The position numbers were made by a program, and so were the translations under genes. From the NCBI RefSeq assembly GCF_019599545.1, contig NZ_JAIEZV010000003.1, positions 1 to 64,000 of the forward strand: a stretch of 64,000 nt of DNA. The letters are read 5' to 3'. The stretch comes from Halobacillus sp. Nhm2S1. GTDB taxonomy: Bacteria > Bacillota > Bacilli > Bacillales > Halobacillaceae. Below, piece after piece: positions 35,483-43,252 of the stretch (its first letter is position 1; every line of letters begins with the position of its first letter). The notes beneath the pieces are model-generated. The model did not search any database. It was given only the letters and a program-made list of their open reading frames with translations, and was not told the origin of the DNA.

Positions 35483-36204
35483 ACCTGCAACTCCTCTCTC
35501 AACTTATCGAACACTGATTTGTTTTTCTCTTGCTTCGAACCTGTCCTCTTTTTCTTGTGATTCTCCTGCGCTCGTTCCGCTCCTTTCAGAGTGCGGACGC
35601 CCGCTTCCTGCCACTGTTTCAGAATGCCTTCACAATAGCTGAAGAAACGCTTGTTGCTCTCGACCGCAAGCTTCATCGATTGGATGACAAGTTCATCAGA
35701 CAACTCTTCACACCACAGGGTTATTTTCTCTGCGATGAACGGCGACAACGTCCCGATGTTGTTTTCGTAAAAGTGATGGGGATTCACAGCTGGCGTTTCT
35801 ACTACTTCTTCTTTTTCTTTCGTTTCGTTTTGTTTACTTAATGTGTTCGACTTGCCGCTATCGCTGCCGTTCGACTTGCCGTCACTGTTCTCCTCCAACC
35901 TGTCGTTCTCATTGTCCATTTCTTCATAAAGAGGGAGGATCCGATAGATGGGAGCCTGGTTTCCTGGTCTCGAAGTGAACGTCACATACCCTTTCTCCAC
36001 GAGTTCCTTGCGTGCTTTCCGAATGCTGCTTTCGCTCAAGTTGGATTTCAGACAAAGGACGGTCATCGAAGCCGTGAATTCTTTTTTCCAGCGGGATTTG
36101 TTATTCACATGCATGAGGCTGTGCCAAAGGTTGATGGCGGCAGAAGTTAGAGGGTTGAATTCCTGGTGATCGTAGAAGGCGTTGATCGCTTTGATATAGT
36201 TCAT
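35479..36204 (-). CDS. DnaD-domain replisome organizer of phage type
   Basis: A 241-residue protein. The N-terminal winged HTH (1-95, INLWHSLMHVNNKSRWKKEF, SSIRKARKELVEKGYVTF) is the phage replisome-organizer type. An acidic, Ser/Asn-rich linker follows (about 96-140), then a DnaD domain (about 143-210, HHFYENNIGTLSPFIAEKIT) ending in the YCEGILKQWQEAGV motif. The basic tail may bind DNA. It overlaps the loader gene by 4 bp. Phage origins often lie inside the organizer gene; I see no convincing iterons. Confidence 0.85.
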   Translation of the reverse strand: MNYIKAINAFYDHQEFNPLTSAAINLWHSLMHVNNKSRWKKEFTASMTVLCLKSNLSESSIRKARKELVEKGYVTFTSRPGNQAPIYRILPLYEEMDNENDRLEENSDGKSNGSDSGKSNTLSKQNETKEKEEVVETPAVNPHHFYENNIGTLSPFIAEKITLWCEELSDELVIQSMKLAVESNKRFFSYCEGILKQWQEAGVRTLKGAERAQENHKKKRTGSKQEKNKSVFDKLREELQV

Positions 36205-36253
36205 TTGGATTCTCCTATTCTTATGGAAAGATGGAGGATTTGTGCATAGAAAA

Positions 36254-36286
36254 ACACTTCCTCAATTCTATAATCGAAGGAAGTGT
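36254..36286 (-). terminator. hairpin between the frameshifted gene and the replication cassette
   Basis: ACACTTCCT (36254-36262) pairs with AGGAAGTGT (36278-36286) across a 15-base loop; on the minus strand it runs into GTTTTTCT. It probably ends the upstream minus-strand transcript and lies 50 bp before the organizer gene. Confidence 0.5.
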
Positions 36287-36399
36287 GTGTTTGGTGTCTA
36301 TGAATTTGAAAGTTTTTTTAATTTCTTTGGAACGATTTGTCTCTTCAAGGGTTTGTTGTTGAACTGGAAAGGATTTTTTCATTTAAAAAGGAATTGAAT

Positions 36400-36811
36400 T
36401 TAAATTTTTTGAGCCCAATTTAGAGTTAGTTGAAGTGGGTATAATACAGATGTGTTGTCATTTGAGTTAGAATCGGCTGATACTAACTCAAATGTACTTG
36501 CTCCATAATGTCCTTTGGTTGTCTCAACCTCAATTATTCCTTCTTCTTTGAGCTGCTTTATTACGCAAATGCTAGATTTATTTATGAAAGAGTTAAAGAT
36601 TCTTCATTCGTCTTATTCGTTCTGAAGGTGAGATATATTCTTTTTTCGGTCTATTAGATTTTACAAGATTATATTTTTCAAATACATATCTGTTTTCATC
36701 GGTAACGACGTGTTTCTTGTGTTTTAGTTCTTCAATAATTTTTTCCTGCTGTTTTATGATTTCTTTCTGGCTTTCAATAATTTTCTCTTCGGGTTCTTGT
36801 CTTGAATTCAT
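36400..36811 (-). pseudogene. coiled-coil / winged-helix protein gene, apparently frameshifted
   Basis: ATG 36811 has GGAGGG 6 bases upstream and begins MNSRQEPEEKIIESQKEIIK, a coiled coil, followed by VTDENRYVFEKYNLVKSN; it stops at 36593 after 72 codons. The frame shifted by one then stays open from 36603 to 36400 without any start codon, and reads INKSSICVIKQLKEEGIIEV and ETTKGHYGASTFELV, a good winged-helix pattern. One indel near 36600 would join them into a protein of about 135 residues. Alternatively the 72-residue protein is real and the rest is a remnant. Confidence 0.45.
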
Positions 36812-37254
36812 CAATAACCCTCCTTCGCAATTTGGGTGGAGGTCCGATCTGTGGGAATCCTTTTTTCTTGGGGTGGCTATATTTGTTTTTAATGTGTTCT
36901 TTGAGATTGTGGTTTTCACCCTGGTTCCTCTCCATAACATGCAACTCCTCTACCTCAAAAATCACTTCCGGTTTTACATCTAATTCTTTAATAATGTTGT
37001 ATTTCCTTCTATTTTTCTTGGATTTTCACTTCCTTTGAAAAGGGTTTAATTTTTATTCTTTCGTTCGATTCTATAACAACAAAACCAATTCCTTCCTAAA
37101 GTAGAAATAAGGACACACACCAAACGTTGAAACATTCGGTTTGTTTCCTCTATCTGGCGAATAGAGCCTCAAAAAAGACTCACTTTTATCAAGGCTATAA
37201 AATCGTTTAATATTTGAGTTATGGCTAAACCTACAGGTATGGAGGTGATTTTTA
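36812..37254. other. gene-free region, promoters only
   Basis: No further gene is supported. The region should hold the promoter of the minus-strand coiled-coil gene and that of the plus-strand 62-residue gene. The latter has ATGGAGGTGATTTTTA directly before its ATG. Confidence 0.35.
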
Positions 37255-37443
37255 ATGGCAAAGAACCGCACAGAGGCAGGGACTGGGGATGGACAAGGAA
37301 GAATGGAGCAGAATCCGAATTCAATGGTTGAGCCAGGTCATTCCGGCACAGACCCCAATAAAGTAAAGCAGGAAATCCAAAAGGATGTAAGCGAAGGGAT
37401 AGGTGCAATGACCTCGCGTGAGGCGGGATCCATGAAAGACTAA
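37255..37443 (+). CDS. small hydrophilic protein, unknown
   Basis: A 62-residue, Gly/Asn/Glu-rich protein without hydrophobic stretches (MAKNRTEAGTGDGQGRMEQN...). A strong GGAGGTGA ribosome binding site and an immediate terminator support it. The composition recalls small spore or stress proteins of Bacillaceae, but I do not recognise the family. Confidence 0.6.
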   Translation: MAKNRTEAGTGDGQGRMEQNPNSMVEPGHSGTDPNKVKQEIQKDVSEGIGAMTSREAGSMKD

Positions 37444-37471
37444 AGAACCACTATTCTTGTGGTTCTTTTTC
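37444..37471 (+). terminator. terminator of the 62-residue gene
   Basis: AGAACCAC (37444-37451) and GTGGTTCT (37459-37466), a 7-base loop, then TTTTTC. It begins right after the stop codon. Confidence 0.8.
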
Positions 37472-37537
37472 TATAAAGATACCTCTCACCCTTTCATTAG
37501 AGTACAAGGACATTCACCATATTTCGATGACTTGATT

Positions 37538-37765
37538 TCAAGGCGTCTTTTTATACTGTCCCCTCTTTTTATAAGGGGTTACAGACAAAATATTTGCAAG
37601 TTTAAATGAGCGGACAGTCTTACGAGTATAGCAATAAGCAAGGACGGTCTCCTCTTTGATGGACACAACGCGGATGACCCTCTGCGAGATTTTCCCTTTG
37701 TCAGCCATGTAGATGAGTTCCAGTTGTTGCTTCTCCTCTAAAGCCCTTCTCAATACTCCATTCAT
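37538..37765 (-). CDS. short WYL-domain-like protein
   Basis: A 75-residue protein: MNGVLRRALEEKQQLELIYM, then ISQRVIRVVSIKEETVLAYC and YTRKTVRSFKLANILSV. This is a lone WYL-like SH3 barrel, a small protein found in many Bacillus genomes without an HTH. It may bind a ligand or nucleic acid. AGGGAG stands before the ATG. It appears monocistronic. Confidence 0.7.
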   Translation of the reverse strand: MNGVLRRALEEKQQLELIYMADKGKISQRVIRVVSIKEETVLAYCYTRKTVRSFKLANILSVTPYKKRGQYKKTP

Positions 37766-38029
37766 TGATGATCACTCCCTAAACATAAACGCGAACACTT
37801 GTTCTAATTATGTATATGTTACCACAACTGTTTTAGAAGTAAACTGGTAAATGAAGGTCTTATAAGTGAGAACATCCAAGGGTTAGAAATCGCCATCTTT
37901 TAGAGTATTCCTGCTGTAAATAAGATTTTCTGGGACAGATAATGTGAACAGGTCCTAAACTGAATTCGCAAAATTTGAGGTGATGACCTGTGGAGTTCTG
38001 TGAAGAGGGCTAATACTTTGATATATACG
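37766..38029. other. intergenic region, no gene seen
   Basis: AT-rich. It contains a short GAGGTGATG start (near 37976) with only six codons, which could be a leader peptide ahead of the terminator at 38030-38053. Nothing else is supported. Confidence 0.3.
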
Positions 38030-38053
38030 CCCTGGCAAAGCCAGGGTCTTTTT
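38030..38053 (+). terminator. terminator-like hairpin
   Basis: CCCTGGC (38030-38036), AAA loop, GCCAGGG (38040-38046), TCTTTTT. On the plus strand there is no obvious upstream gene, so a short untranslated transcript from the region before it is possible. It also lies just beyond the minus-strand lipoprotein gene. Confidence 0.6.
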
Positions 38054-38074
38054 CAGATCTGTGCTTTTTATCAG

Positions 38075-38371
38075 TTATTCATCCATTTCTCCGTTATCGT
38101 CATTACTGCCCCTTTTTTCAAAAGGTCCCTCAAGATCAATTTCCCGGTTACCAAAATCGATTTCCTGTTCCTCATGATCGATGATTGGATAATCTACGTC
38201 AGGCCTCGTTTCCTCGCCGTTATCCCTATCCAAACGGTTTCTTTGATCGTCCTGGTCATAGCGGGTGGGTTGGTAATTCACATCTTCCGGTTCATTTGGT
38301 TCGTTGGCTACGCAACCGTTCAAAACAGCTGCAATTAATATGCCTAATAAAATCGGTCCTTTGATTTTCAT
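38075..38371 (-). CDS. small lipoprotein, unknown
   Basis: A 98-residue exported lipoprotein. The signal peptide MKIKGPILLGILIAAVLNGC ends in lipobox LNGC. The mature part is extremely acidic and Asp/Asn-rich without a recognisable domain. Such low-complexity acidic lipoproteins are common in halotolerant Bacillaceae. Function unknown. Confidence 0.7.
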   Translation of the reverse strand: MKIKGPILLGILIAAVLNGCVANEPNEPEDVNYQPTRYDQDDQRNRLDRDNGEETRPDVDYPIIDHEEQEIDFGNREIDLEGPFEKRGSNDDNGEMDE

Positions 38372-38829
38372 GCATTCACCTCCTGTTTCACCCCCTAATA
38401 TTTACTAAAAGCCATAAAATAAACCATGATAAATTGCTTTTCTAAAGGTAAAATAATCGTGGACTCTTTTATTAAATCCACTTCAAATGAATATGGCTTA
38501 AGAGGAAAATATTCACTAAGATTTATGGAATAAAAAAATCCCCACCCTTAAGTAAGGCGGGGATTGCTCTTTATGAACACTCATTAGTGAATTAGTTTCA
38601 ATTATATTGACAGAACGGTTACATATTTAGCAGTTATTTTAAGGCATTCATAATTTATAAATTTCAAATGGACCAGAGTGGGTTAAACCTTTTCGCCTTT
38701 CTCCATTTAGCCTTACTAAGGTTGACTAAAAAAAGAACCCAACATTCTATACGTTAATGGAGTTATAGTGCCTGCACACATCTACTTAACACTTAAGCGT
38801 CGTTGGGGTTATGCACTTTTACAATCTCT
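38372..38829. other. gene-free region with one terminator
   Basis: No gene was found in 458 bp apart from the terminator at 38532-38565. The AT-rich part 38580-38820 shows no frame with a start and ribosome binding site. Confidence 0.35.
38532..38565 (-). terminator. terminator-like hairpin on the minus strand
   Basis: ATCCCCACC (38538-38546) and GGCGGGGAT (38556-38564) form a stem with one mismatch. On the minus strand it is followed by TTTTTTTA. It is about 270 bp beyond the AhpD-like gene. Confidence 0.6.
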
Positions 38830-39489
38830 TTATTCATCATCATATGCATTTAAAGCATTCACACTGTGAGCAATAGCCGAACCTGCTTTCAATGCCGTAG
38901 CAACAAAAATGGCTTCAGCTACCTCCTCTTTCGAAGCTCCCTGCTTCTTCGCACCTTTCGTATGAACATCGATGCAGTACGGACAGCCTGTGGTATGGGC
39001 GACCGCTACGGCAATGAGTTCTTTATCTTTAGCAGAAATCGCTCCCTCTTTCATCGATTGTTGATCAAAATCGACAAATGCATGAAACGCACCTTCATGA
39101 AGATTGGAAAGTTCTTTAAGACGGCTGAAGTAAGAGGCTTTGTATAAAGCATCGTCGCCTTTTTCGTCGTATGTATTCAATGCATTGACACTGTGTGCGA
39201 TCGATGAACCGGCTTTCAGCGCTGTCGCCACAAGGATCGCTTCTGACACCTCTTCTTTTGTCGCTTCCTGCTTCTTCACATTCTTCACATGCACATCGAT
39301 ACAATATGGGCATCCCGTCACATGAGCAACCGCTACAGCGATCAATTCTTTTAATTTACCCCCCAGTTTTCCTGGTTCAAGCGCTTTTTTATCGAACGCT
39401 ACAAAAGCTTTGAACGCATCTGGTGCCAAATCCCCAAGTTCCGGCAGTCTCTCAAAATATGATTTAGCATAGAGTAGATCGTTCCCCAT
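38830..39489 (-). CDS. carboxymuconolactone decarboxylase family protein, doubled AhpD-type
   Basis: A 219-residue protein made of two nearly identical copies (about 1-108 and 112-219). Each has the AhpD-like active site: AVAHVTGCPYCIDVHVK in the first and AVAHTTGCPYCIDVHTK in the second, both CxxC followed by a His three residues on. Single-copy members are ~110 residues and form oligomers; here a tandem duplication has joined two subunits. A thiol-disulfide or peroxide-defence role is likely. ATG is preceded by AAAGGAGAG. It stands alone. Confidence 0.9.
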   Translation of the reverse strand: MGNDLLYAKSYFERLPELGDLAPDAFKAFVAFDKKALEPGKLGGKLKELIAVAVAHVTGCPYCIDVHVKNVKKQEATKEEVSEAILVATALKAGSSIAHSVNALNTYDEKGDDALYKASYFSRLKELSNLHEGAFHAFVDFDQQSMKEGAISAKDKELIAVAVAHTTGCPYCIDVHTKGAKKQGASKEEVAEAIFVATALKAGSAIAHSVNALNAYDDE

Positions 39490-39672
39490 TGTCCTCTCTC
39501 CTTTGTATTCTTTTATTCATTACAATGATAAATTTTACCATTCCAAGGTTGCTTCGTAAATAAAGTGAGTGAATTTTCTGTCTTATTCTGAAAAAGAGAT
39601 CTTAACGCTGAAACCTTGCTCATTTTTAAACGTATAGAGTAGAGAAAATAAACGAATCGGAGGATGTTAAAG

Positions 39673-39831
39673 ATGGATTTTTCACTGGACGCCGTCATCC
39701 CGGCTGCAGGAATCGCCTTAGCCGGCTACTTCATCGGAAACGGATTAAAAAATTTTGGACAAAGAAATCCCATGGATGAGTACTTGGATCAAACCATTAG
39801 CGAACATACAAAAAAGAGGGAAGAAAAATGA
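39673..39831 (+). CDS. 52-residue membrane peptide
   Basis: MDFSLDAVIPAAGIALAGYF is followed by a short polar tail ending EHTKKREEK. One membrane-like segment (7-27) and a GGAGG site (39659-39663) 9 bases before the ATG are seen. The stop TGA overlaps the ATG of the next gene (ATGATG), so the pair is translationally coupled. Family unknown. Confidence 0.6.
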   Translation: MDFSLDAVIPAAGIALAGYFIGNGLKNFGQRNPMDEYLDQTISEHTKKREEK

Positions 39832-40124
39832 TGTTTGTAGGACTTTTTTTGACCCCGATCTTTTTAGTAGCGCTCGTTTATCTATTACGCTTTACCTGGG
39901 GGAAGAAGGGAAAAACGGAGGAAGGAAAGGCCGTGCTGAACGCTTCCTATGCAAAAGCGGCACCCATCTTCCCGATCGGCTGGCTCGCCATCGAACTTTA
40001 TCATGACTGGATCCAGTCCCTATCCTTTTCTGCTTACCGAGATGCGATGTGGATTCTTGTGTTGATCACATTCATTGCTATAGGGGCAAGCCTGTTCCAA
40101 TACCGGAAAGCAGTGATAGCCTGA
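39828..40124 (+). CDS. small membrane protein, unknown
   Basis: A 98-residue protein with three likely membrane segments (about 3-24, 47-64 and 74-92). It begins MMFVGLFLTPIFLVALVYLL. It is coupled to the preceding 52-residue peptide by overlap, and converges with the RDD gene. No family is recognised. Confidence 0.6.
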   Translation: MMFVGLFLTPIFLVALVYLLRFTWGKKGKTEEGKAVLNASYAKAAPIFPIGWLAIELYHDWIQSLSFSAYRDAMWILVLITFIAIGASLFQYRKAVIA

Positions 40125-40129
40125 GCCTC

Positions 40130-40555
40130 TTATTCCAACGGAGGCTCTTTCCATTTAATCGTCGTAAACGAGACGATCTCACTCCACCCTCTCCCTTTCG
40201 AATCCATCAAACCGGTGACGAAGGAAATCCAATACCACATTCCCTGTGTAAGGATGACCGGGCCGAACCCCAGGATGACACGGATGAAAATCTGCATGAT
40301 GGTCGGCGGCTTCCCTGCATTCGTTTCGATGGTGAGGTTTGTCAACAGCATGCCGAGCGTCCTCCCTTTCGCAAACAGCGGGATGAGAATGAGCAGCGAG
40401 ACATGGATGATGATGAAGGATTTCCAAAAGACGGGGTTCGGATCGAAGCCGCGCCCTGTGTTCTGTGTTTCTGTATAGAGGATGGCGAGGAATCCGGATA
40501 GGATGAGTTCAAGTCCTGTGCCTATGAATCTGAGGAACAAGTTTCTTTCAGACAT
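40130..40555 (-). CDS. RDD family membrane protein
   Basis: A 141-residue protein with three membrane segments. The RDD signature is degenerate but visible: the N-terminal RFIGTGLELILSGFLAIL corresponds to the R-D-D segment, and FAKGRTLGMLLTNLTIETNA to the conserved KGxTxGKxxxG segment. RDD proteins are thought to take part in ion or small-molecule transport. AAGGAGGG precedes the ATG. Confidence 0.75.
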   Translation of the reverse strand: MSERNLFLRFIGTGLELILSGFLAILYTETQNTGRGFDPNPVFWKSFIIIHVSLLILIPLFAKGRTLGMLLTNLTIETNAGKPPTIMQIFIRVILGFGPVILTQGMWYWISFVTGLMDSKGRGWSEIVSFTTIKWKEPPLE

Positions 40556-40829
40556 CGAAGTCCCTCCTTTCTGTGTAATATCCTATGGGTTTTCGTCGTC
40601 ATCGGTTTGCCTATTCACCCAGGACGACGAAAAAGAGATGGAGCTTTTGCCCCATCTCTTTTTCCATGCCTTTCATAATTGTCTTGGTTATATGTGGGTT
40701 TACCCTTAGATTTCAATTCCAATATGCTCGTTCGACAAATTGTGCGTTTTCTGTCATAGCATTCTTCCCTCACATTCTTTATACTTAACTAGGATTCTAT
40801 ATAAAGAGCTTTGAGAAAGGATCGATACC

Positions 40830-41351
40830 ATGAAAAAATTCAATTACGTCCCATGGGTCGTGGGACTTTCCATCGCCATCAACCTCATCGTTGTGGCCTT
40901 ATTGTTTTTACCGAAAGTTGACGGGGATCTCGGATTCAACATCAAACTCCTTCCCCTCCTGAATGCCGTCTTGAATTCCTTTACGTTCGTTTTCCTGCTG
41001 GCTGCGCTGTTCATGATCATCAGGAAAAACGTCAAGTGGCACAAGCGCTTCATCTTCGCTGCTTTCACGTCGACGGCGCTTTTCCTTGTTTCGTACCTGA
41101 CGTACCATTCGATGGCGGAGTCGACGTCTTTCGGTGGTGAAGGGATCGTTGCCGGCATCTATTATTTCATTTTGATCACCCATATCGTACTGGCTGCACT
41201 GATTGTGCCTCTCGCGCTGCTTACTTTGTTCCGCGGGCTTGCGATGAAGGTGGATAAGCACCGGAAAATTGCGCGGTGGACGATGCCTTTATGGCTGTAT
41301 GTCAGTCTCACTGGAGTCATCGTCTACTTGATGATTTCCCCTTATTATTGA
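40830..41351 (+). CDS. DUF420 membrane protein (CtaM/YozB-like)
   Basis: A 173-residue protein with five membrane segments. Family features are VKWHKRFIFAAFTSTALFLV, then SYLTYH, LITHIVLAALIVPLAL and KHRKIARWTMPLWLYVSLTG. DUF420 proteins (CtaM in Staphylococcus, YozB in B. subtilis) are needed to assemble heme-copper cytochrome oxidases; conserved His residues in the membrane are consistent with this. GAAAGGAT precedes the ATG, and a strong terminator follows. Confidence 0.9.
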   Translation: MKKFNYVPWVVGLSIAINLIVVALLFLPKVDGDLGFNIKLLPLLNAVLNSFTFVFLLAALFMIIRKNVKWHKRFIFAAFTSTALFLVSYLTYHSMAESTSFGGEGIVAGIYYFILITHIVLAALIVPLALLTLFRGLAMKVDKHRKIARWTMPLWLYVSLTGVIVYLMISPYY

Positions 41352-41360
41352 TGAAAGACC

Positions 41361-41388
41361 AGGCGCGGCGATGCGCCTGTTTTTTTTC
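41361..41388 (+). terminator. terminator of the DUF420 gene
   Basis: AGGCGC (41361-41366) and GCGCCT (41373-41378) with a 6-base loop, then a run of eight T. Confidence 0.85.
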
Positions 41389-41532
41389 GAAATTCTTTGT
41401 TTCCTTTCTGACTCTTATTATAGTAGAATAACAGTTAGAAGAAAGTCGCCAAGTTATTTCAACGATTGATGTTTCAAATTTTGTTATTCAGGGAAAATTT
41501 ACTGTTCAAGGTCATATTATAAGGAGACTACT

Positions 41533-41763
41533 ATGGATTTACTCCAATTTATGAAAAATGAAGGTTACACTTCGGCCAAGTTCTCCTCTTTGACTGGTGA
41601 AGATGTCCAATTGGTGTTGAATGATGTGGCTTCAACCGAGGACCTGTATCGACTCATGGATGTGACGCCGACCTCTGTCACTTATTATCCTTATGAACGC
41701 GTACCGTATATCGATTGTTTCATAGATCAGAACGTGATGAAGCTGCGCTTGTCGAAAGCATAA
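41533..41763 (+). CDS. small cytosolic protein, unknown
   Basis: A 76-residue protein beginning MDLLQFMKNEGYTSAKFSSL, with mixed alpha/beta character and one Cys. AAGGAG stands 8 bases before the ATG, and a hairpin follows the stop. No family is recognised. Confidence 0.6.
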   Translation: MDLLQFMKNEGYTSAKFSSLTGEDVQLVLNDVASTEDLYRLMDVTPTSVTYYPYERVPYIDCFIDQNVMKLRLSKA

Positions 41764-41772
41764 GGCATGGAT

Positions 41773-41803
41773 CGGATTCGCCCCCAGGGCAATCTGGTCT
41801 TTT
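41773..41803 (+). terminator. terminator-like hairpin
   Basis: GATTCGCCC and GGGCAATC pair with one mismatch, followed by TGGTCTTTTTATTTT. It ends the 76-residue gene and separates it from the thiamine-regulated promoter. Confidence 0.55.
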
Positions 41804-41823
41804 TATTTTCTAGAAAAAGATGG

Positions 41824-41852
41824 TTTACAAATCTATGACTCTTCGCTACGAT
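41824..41852 (+). promoter_or_regulatory. promoter of the TPP-riboswitch operon
   Basis: TTTACA (41824-41829), 17-base spacer, TACGAT (41847-41852); a sigma-A-type promoter about 35 bp before the riboswitch. Confidence 0.6.
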
Positions 41853-41886
41853 AAGAGCAACGTACAAGAACTGCATACGCGTTTTG

Positions 41887-41972
41887 CACTAGGGGAGCTG
41901 CTTGAAGCGGCTGAGAGGAGACCTTCCGACCCTTGGAACCCGAACTAGATAATACTAGCGTGGGGAAGTGCG
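41887..41972 (+). promoter_or_regulatory. TPP riboswitch (THI element)
   Basis: The conserved thi-box parts occur in order: GCACTAGGGGAGC, GCTGAGAGGAG (41910-41920), GACCCTTGGAACC (41929-41941), GAACTAGATAATACTAGCG (41942-41960), then TGGGGAAGTG. CTGAGA and the ACCC...GAAC..GAT.ATxC core are the TPP-binding parts. A terminator follows at 42020-42048, so thiamine pyrophosphate should switch off the ykoFEDC operon by premature termination. Confidence 0.93.
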
Positions 41973-42019
41973 GTCGTCATTCACAAGGACCAGACTGGTT
42001 CTTCCTTTATGATTGGTAG

Positions 42020-42048
42020 ACTGCATTCCCGTGGGATGCAGTTTTTTT
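42020..42048 (+). terminator. riboswitch-controlled terminator
   Basis: ACTGCATTCCC (42020-42030), GTG loop region, GGATGCAGT (42033-42041) and seven more T. It lies between the riboswitch aptamer and ykoF. Confidence 0.85.
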
Positions 42049-42074
42049 GTGCTCAAAAAAAGGAGGAATTAGAC

Positions 42075-42677
42075 ATGAAAAACAACTGTGGAACTTCAAG
42101 AATCGCGGGGTGCTCGTTTTCGGTGCACCCGATGGCAGACAACTTCGTGGATTATATCAAGGCGAGCTTACGTGAGGTGGACAGTTCGAAAGTGTGGATG
42201 AAGACGGATGACGTTACGACAACCGTGCGTGGCCGGATGGAGCACGTCTTCGATGTCATGGAAGCGATTCTATTACATATCGCGAAAACGGGCGTCCATG
42301 TCGCTTTTCAAGGGACGTTTTCCATCGGCTGCCCGGGAGATTCGTCCGGGGATGTCCATATGGATGAATCCGAGGAACGGTTGAACAAGCCTCATTCCAA
42401 GAACATCGAACAGCGGATCGCGGCGAAGTTCTCCCTGTATCCGATGGGTGGCGGGGATTATATGGACACGATCTACCGTCAAATACAAGCGATGAAAGAA
42501 AAAGGCGTCGAAGTCACGCCCGCCCACTACTCCACCCGTCTCGACGGGGATACACGCGACATTTTCACAGGACTTGAGGATGTCTTCAGTGAAACGGAAG
42601 CAAGCGGCTCTTCTCATACGGTGATGACCGTGACCGTCTCCGCCAACAGCCCTTCCCATAAGGATGATCGCTCATGA
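42075..42677 (+). CDS. ykoF: thiamine/HMP-binding protein YkoF
   Basis: A 200-residue cytosolic protein, the same length as B. subtilis YkoF, which binds thiamine with two ACT-like ferredoxin-fold repeats. The repeat shows here as GCSFSVHPMADNFVDYIKAS and AKFSLYPMGGGDYMDTIYRQ. ATG 42075 has AAAGGAGG 6 bases upstream; a longer frame from 42009 would run through the terminator and is not real. It is the first gene of the TPP-regulated operon, with a 4-bp overlap to ykoE. Confidence 0.92.
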   Translation: MKNNCGTSRIAGCSFSVHPMADNFVDYIKASLREVDSSKVWMKTDDVTTTVRGRMEHVFDVMEAILLHIAKTGVHVAFQGTFSIGCPGDSSGDVHMDESEERLNKPHSKNIEQRIAAKFSLYPMGGGDYMDTIYRQIQAMKEKGVEVTPAHYSTRLDGDTRDIFTGLEDVFSETEASGSSHTVMTVTVSANSPSHKDDRS

Positions 42678-43252
42678 ACAGCTGGAAACTGAAAGAAATC
42701 GTCGTCATGTCCGTCCTTTCTGTCGTTTTTGCGGTCGTGTATCTGGCGTTCCTTCCGGTCGGAAAAATCCTCGTCGGCTTTTTCGGACCAATCGGCTATG
42801 ACCTCATCTTCGGCATCTGGTTCATCGTATCGATCATCGCGGCTTACATCATCCGCAAACCCGGCGCCGCGTTTTTATCCGAAACGATTGCCGCAGCGGT
42901 TGAGGTCCTGCTCGGCAATGCGGTCGGTCCCATGCTCCTCGTTTCAGGGATGATCCAGGGGCTCGGCGCAGAATCCGCCTTCGCGATGACGAGGTACAAG
43001 CGTTATGACCTGTTCACCCTCATGCTTGCCGGCGTGATGGCTGCCGTGTTCAGCTTCGTGTGGGGCTACTTCCTATCCGGATATGCAGCCCTCAGCACCG
43101 GGTACGTCGCAGCCATGTTCATCGCCCGCATCATCAGCGGTGCCATCATTTCAGGTGTCGCAGGAAAAGCGCTCAGTGACGCCTTGGCGAAGACGGGTGT
43201 CCTGTCAAGCTTCGCTCTCGGAAAAGAACATCGAAGGAAGCATGCGGCATGA
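42674..43252 (+). CDS. ykoE: YkoE, membrane substrate-binding subunit of the HMP/thiamine transporter
   Basis: A 192-residue membrane protein with five to six helices. It is the S-component-like partner in the ECF-type ykoFEDC transporter for hydroxymethylpyrimidine or thiamine precursors. It begins MNSWKLKEIVVMSVLSVVFA. The length matches B. subtilis YkoE (199). Overlaps of 4 bp on both sides show tight coupling. Confidence 0.92.
   Translation: MNSWKLKEIVVMSVLSVVFAVVYLAFLPVGKILVGFFGPIGYDLIFGIWFIVSIIAAYIIRKPGAAFLSETIAAAVEVLLGNAVGPMLLVSGMIQGLGAESAFAMTRYKRYDLFTLMLAGVMAAVFSFVWGYFLSGYAALSTGYVAAMFIARIISGAIISGVAGKALSDALAKTGVLSSFALGKEHRRKHAA

Noticed and set aside
37106-37130. Fourth copy of the GAAC-N4-GTTGGG element
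   Set aside because: Only ACCAAACGTTG is similar; the core spacing and flanks do not match.
37255-37443. Gamma-type small acid-soluble spore protein
   Set aside because: Hydrophilic and small, but the Gln/Asn-rich repeats of SspE are absent; left as unknown.
42009-42074. N-terminal extension of YkoF
   Set aside because: This stretch is the riboswitch terminator; the real start with AAAGGAGG is at 42075.
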